From Uranotaenia lowii (taxonomy: Eukaryota; Arthropoda; Insecta; Diptera; Culicidae), in NCBI RefSeq assembly GCF_029784155.1, contig NC_073692.1, positions 333,393,920 to 333,457,919 of the forward strand: a stretch of 64,000 nucleotides of DNA. The letters run 5' to 3'. The notes under the pieces are model-generated. The model was not told where the DNA came from and did no database searches. It saw only the letters and a list, made by a program, of their open reading frames with translations. Both the position numbers and the translations under genes were made by a program. This document shows, in pieces, positions 59,428 to 64,000 of this stretch (position 1 is the first letter of the stretch; every line of letters begins with the position of its first letter).

Positions 59428-59530
59428 TACAGTAGTTTTTCGATTTTATCACTGTTAGATTTTTTTACAATACTCGCCATATTCACGCTCGATTCTATTA
59501 CGGTTATTGTTTCGATTTTATCACGCTTTT
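59428..59530 (+). repeat. Possible solo end of a pogo-like element
   Basis: CAGTAGTTTTTCGATTTTAT is followed about 65 bases later by a second TTTCGATTTTATCACG. A start with CAGT and a repeated CGATTTTATCAC motif resembles ends of pogo-type DNA transposons. I find no inverted partner nearby, so this would be a solo end, and the family is a guess. Confidence 0.3.
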
Positions 59531-61440
59531 TTTAGAAATCATTCAGAAAACCATTTCCAGGACCTTAATTTTCTTTCAAAAGCGTGTTATTGAACGCTGT
59601 ATTGTTTTCAAAATCGTCATTTGAATTTTAAAAACATTTGTATTAACCGACTTAAGTATTTTAACGTCACGCAAATGCTAGTGTTGTTATTTGTGTTTGG
59701 TGGGTCGCTATAAAAAAGTAAACTTTTTAAGTTATGCGAATCATATAAAGATAATAGTGAACTAAAGCGTTGTTGTCATAGAAAAGTGTCTCTGAATACA
59801 ATTTTTTTTAATTTGTTAACTTGAAATGGTGGCGTGCGCAATCCCGATTGGGCAGCCTTTAGTATTGTCTGAATGGATAATTTGTGATCATAAAAATTAA
59901 ATTTTGCTAGCTTTGCCTTAAAATATGTTAAAAGGACTAAGATCTCTGATTTTCTACACATAAAAAAGAAAAGATTATCTGCCCATAAAGCAAAAATCGA
60001 GAAACAAACTTTAAAAGTCTGAGTTGAAACAATTTCAAAACATTTTTCGAAAAAGGTAAACTTTTCAGTCAATCAAAGATGTGAAGATAAAAATATTGAA
60101 ATTTAAAATTTGCAGATGATAGTTGTTTGATGCAGGTTTTTTTATATTCTTTTTCAAAATGGTTATAAAAGATTACGACTGTTAAATTTTAATAAAAACT
60201 CAAAAATAAACTTTAATAAGATATACACTAGACTGGCCCAAATTTGTATGATATGATTTTTACAAAAAAAAAATCAACGCGGCACTCGCTAGATTGGTGC
60301 ATTTAGGTGAAAAAATGACTTTCTGAAAGTTTCAGGTCATTTGGCAGAAGCACGAGCTGGCGCAAAGGAGTTGAAATTTGTATGGATATTTTCAGCAAAA
60401 TGTATGAAAAATCGACATACTTTCAATCTTTGTGTTGTAAAATATGTTTCCAGTATGCTAGGAAGCTCAGAATTTCAGAAATTGTAGATCAAACAATGAC
60501 AAACAAGTTTGTAGAAGATTGTGACACGATACGAGTTCACTGTGATGAGTTATTTGCAATTGTTGCATTGCAATAATTGTTTCTCTGAAAAAGCAATATT
60601 TTATCGCTTGATTGAAAAAAGTACCTATGATAAACCAATTCATAATCAGTTTTTTCTTTCATGAAGGTTTGTAAGTTTATCAATAATCAGTGGTTTATTT
60701 CACTCCAATCTGATTCATTTTTAAACTTCATATCCCCTAAACAAGAGGGGAAAAAAATTAAAAAATGATTCAAAATTAAAGTTTTTCAAACCGAAAATTA
60801 AAATATAGCCACCAAAAATGCTATTGTTTTGAGTTATCAGTTAAATTTTTTGAATAAAATTTCAAAATGGGAAGACGTTTTCATTTGAAAAAAAATCCTT
60901 ATTAAATGTTAAAAGAACTTACCAATTGCAGCTTCAAATTATATTTAATTTTCTAATAAATTAACTGAATTTGAAAGTAATCGGTTTCCATTTTCAATTA
61001 AATTTACAATTTCAATTTCTTGAGTTCGTTTTTTTAAGTTTTTCAATTTTCTCAAATCAATTATTCTTCAATTTTTCTGAAGACATAATCTTCTAAGAAG
61101 CTAAACAACATTGTTTATTTCTTAAACTTTGAAAGAAAGAAGAATTTGAACGAAAAAAAAACATTTTATCTCAGATTTTGACTGTAACTATTGATATTGA
61201 ATAAAATATTTTCTTCTTTTCATGAAATTTAATTTAATAATCAACTTTATTTCGAATTAATTCTCTTAAGTTCAAATGGATACTTTTTTCCTTACCAAAA
61301 ATTCAAATCGAGATTAGATATTTTTACAAATCGCGATATTATCGCGGATTTTTCCTACCAACACTTTAAGTGAAAATAAAGAGGAATGTTAGTTAAGATG
61401 ATTAATAAACAATTACATTTGTTTACAAAATATAAAATAA
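59531..61440. other. No supported gene
   Basis: AT-rich. A GGCCCAAATTTGTATG...CGCGGCACTCGCTAGATTGG stretch at 60235-60300 looks like the edge of a dispersed repeat, but I find no second copy in the window. Confidence 0.35.
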
Positions 61441-61479
61441 AAGGTGACCTTTGTTGACCAACCTATATGTCCAATGTAA

Positions 61480-62000
61480 AATCCAGCGCTGAATCCGTTA
61501 ATGAAATTAAAAAAATCTCTGATGAACAGTTTTTGAGTTCTGCTCCAAATATGAAATTAAGGTAAATTTCAAAAAAAAAAAGATCTTGTACTTAGATTTA
61601 CATATCTTGCACTGAAAAACATGTATTTTTGATTCTCTTTTTTGGCATATTGAAGGTGAATAAATTCACTATGGATCATTTGATCCATAGTGATTTGATT
61701 TAAATTTGTGAATTTATAATGGAAAAAATGATAAAATTCGTATTAAAAAAAAATTGTTGCATCGACAGTTTTAGGTGGTTTTAGATTTGATGGTAACATA
61801 TTAAAAATCAGGTTTTCTACGGACCTTAAATGTCAATTGAAAACAAAGTTTTCAAATGGTTTTTTTTTATCAAAATCGGTTGAAAATTTGGGAAGCTTTG
61901 GTTACCTACAGTAATTTTTGCATTTTTGAATAAATCAACGAACCGCAGTGTACTAATCTTAGTATATGGAAAATTAAACATGATAAATCTCACTCGCTCC
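61480..62000 (+). mobile_element. Third member of the 18005-19670 foldback family, loop inverted
   Basis: 61480-61730 is colinear with the left arm 18060-18310 (CAGCGCTGAATC, GAACAGTTTTTGAGT, CTTAGATT). The following 61730-62000 matches 18330-18680 only as reverse complement (ATCGGTTGAAAATT, CAGTAATTTTTGCATTTTTG, AACGAACCGCAGTGTACT, CACTCGCT). The right arm is not apparent. No 697-bp insertion is present. Confidence 0.65.
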
Positions 62001-64000
62001 AAGTTAAAATTGATTATTAGCTTACCAGAAGGTCACATGCCAATTTTCAGCTTGATCTGACCATATGGAGAGGGGTTGTTTGTGTCTTAAGCTTGAACAG
62101 GATTTTAAGGTATTTCACTCGGGAGAAGCAAAAAAACTGGGTTTTCATTGTAAACTTTTTTTACATCCGCCGATTGCTTTTCGAAAATAATTTTCTGAAA
62201 GCCTGAACTGAAAAATCAGATTTTTTGGAATAAAACAAAACGCTTATGGTAGTCAATTTTTATGAAATATGTTTCGAAAATTGTTCGATTTTATCAATTT
62301 TTTTTATTTTGTATAAGAGCCCTACTTTCCAAATACAAACGATTAGGTAATAATTATAATAATTTTATAACATCAAAAACATAATTTAGTGCAGAATTTG
62401 ATCAGACAAGTTTGAAAATCGTTCAAGTTCTGTAATATTACAGTTGAGTAATATTCCTTATAATGAACTTGTAAGGAACCTTTTATTTAATAAAAAATCA
62501 TAAATAATTATGGCAACACTGTAAAAAACTAAAACTTAATTGAAGGAAAGATTTTAAGCTTTAAAACAAAGTTTTAAATGTCAAACAGTAGTTTTGGACT
62601 AAGCAAAACAAGTTTGAGACCGTGTTGTTTATATGAAAATCATAAATTTACCAAATGCTTCTGCAAGTTTTTTTTCTCTCTTAGATTTAATTTTTTTTTC
62701 ACTTCGAACAACTTACTCCTGAATTAAGAAGCTTGAAAATTGAACATTCAGAAACCTTTGAAAGTAGTTCAAAGAATTTTAGTGATTTTAGTATGTATTC
62801 TAACTTAGTTCTTCAAAGTTTCGACAAAAACACATAGTCAATGAGCTGATTAAGTTCTTATATAGTCTTAGTAATGCAAACATTTTAATGATTTATACAA
62901 GATGGAGCCATAGTCATTAAAACAGGTGGCCCTCTTCATCAATTGCATAATTTTTAAACGATTGTTGGTTTTATGGTTGAACTAATTTATTTTGCCCTGT
63001 TGCATTTTTAATCTGTTTTCAACTCGATCTGCGCACCGTTTTCCCTGTGTATTTTTTTAAAGAGTTCTATCTCTTTTCTTGAATGAATTTAAAACCTGTT
63101 TGTGTTTTGTTGTTGGAAACCATCTTTTAAAATAATATTTAGTCGTTTATGTATCCGTTGTCTTTTTCTGAATTGGAGTTTTTTGAGGAATCAGTTCCGT
63201 AAGAAAATGTGTATATAAAAAGAAATTGTGAAACCTTACAAATTATGTTAAATCGTTGCTCTCATAAAAATCCTGTTGATGATTCCCTTTTGATTGACTT
63301 TCCGTTCATCATTACTAATCCTAGCTTTCTAACCATCTAAACAGTTTCAAGACAGTAAAGTGCTAAATATTCGATGTAGTATTAAAGCTGCTCCAATATG
63401 ACTCAACCCAAATGATTTTCTGATTTCAGAAGCCGCCTTGTCAAATTTGCTAGATTTTAATTTATTTACAGTGGTTTGAGATACCACGTGCTGTGGATGC
63501 TAAATTATGACCAACACTGTAATATACTTAAAATTTTTGTGATGTAATGTAAATCGTTACATTTAAAATGAATTTAATCACTTGTGTTTAATATCTGGCA
63601 GCACTGAAAAACTGTCGCTTTTAATTAAAAAAGGTTGACCAATATCAGGATAGTTAAGTTGACTCCGTTGCTTGCATATGTTTTAGTAGACCAACCAAAA
63701 AATAGTTATAGAAATTTTACAGAAATGTATGGAAATTTTTTAAAATGTTAGTTTTCCTGTAAAACTACTGATTTTCAAATACTGCAAAAAATATAAGTAT
63801 GTTCACCAAAGTATTTATAATGCATTTAGCGCTTATGCGGATGGAAAACATATTTTTAAAGTGGATTTTTCATTGGACCAAAAACATCGCTTTTTGCTAA
63901 ATTCCTTTTAACTGAAAGTTTTTTTTTTAATGTTTTAGGACTTAAAATAAAGTATCATTCATTACAAGTTGTAAAAAGTCTTTTTTTAGTATATTTTTAC
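62001..64000. other. AT-rich end of window, Helitron-like traces only
   Basis: 62270-62340 and 62395-62430 contain TTGTTCGATTTTAT, TTTTGTATAAGAGCCCTACT and AAAATCGTTCAAGTTCTG, which resemble units of the Helitron-type remnants at 41257-43763. The rest is AT-rich with no supported gene, RNA or repeat. Confidence 0.35.

Overview
The window looks like non-coding, transposon-packed DNA from a large, AT-rich insect genome. A dipteran, perhaps a mosquito, fits best. This rests on the mix of element types (a CR1/L2-like non-LTR retrotransposon, Tc1-like, TTAA-type and TA-type DNA transposons, a Helitron, foldback elements), on long heptamer and minisatellite arrays, and on one plausible 73-bp intron. 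The species assignment is inference. I found no intact host protein gene. Almost every open frame is short, has no recognisable domain, and is explained by low complexity or by a repeat. The DNA could be intergenic or the inside of a long intron.

Layout. 1-460 is a GC-rich edge. 461-11280 is AT-rich DNA holding a possible 3-kb inverted-ended element (2381-5434), a degenerate CCTGAT-type array with an embedded dispersed repeat (5465-6375), and a 953-bp TA-flanked element (7270-8222). 12014-14158 is a clear non-autonomous Helitron. 14417-19670 is a run of foldback structures, one broken by a 697-bp element (18669-19365) that may carry a captured, spliced gene fragment. 27000-29820 is a decayed CR1-like retrotransposon broken by a TTAA-flanked element and a 264-bp inverted-repeat element. 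34198-35240 holds a seven-unit minisatellite between two copies of the dispersed repeat also seen at 5669-5900.

36265-43763 is the densest part. Two head-to-tail Helitron 3' ends are followed by a foldback element. That foldback is interrupted by a Tc1-like transposon (38329-41234), whose transposase gene is in turn interrupted by the CR1-like element with the best reverse transcriptase of the window (about 38728-40700). The other foldback arm keeps the uninterrupted target, so the TA insertion can be read directly. Three degenerate Helitron-type copies on the minus strand follow.

45249-45975 is a second TTAA-type copy. 47554-49805 is a foldback with near-identical arms of about 460 bp. 50663-52812 is a TA-flanked element that holds a second copy of the 7270-8222 family and a perfect 21-bp-arm hairpin. 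52941-56694 is a 3.75-kb heptamer array (unit ACTCTGG) with sub-blocks and higher-order duplications. The remainder to 64000 is AT-rich sequence with a GC-richer island near 57820-58560 and a third copy of the 18005-19670 family at 61480-62000.

The elements do not work together as a pathway. They give a history of nested insertions. All alignments here were made by eye, so boundaries are approximate unless a target duplication fixes them.
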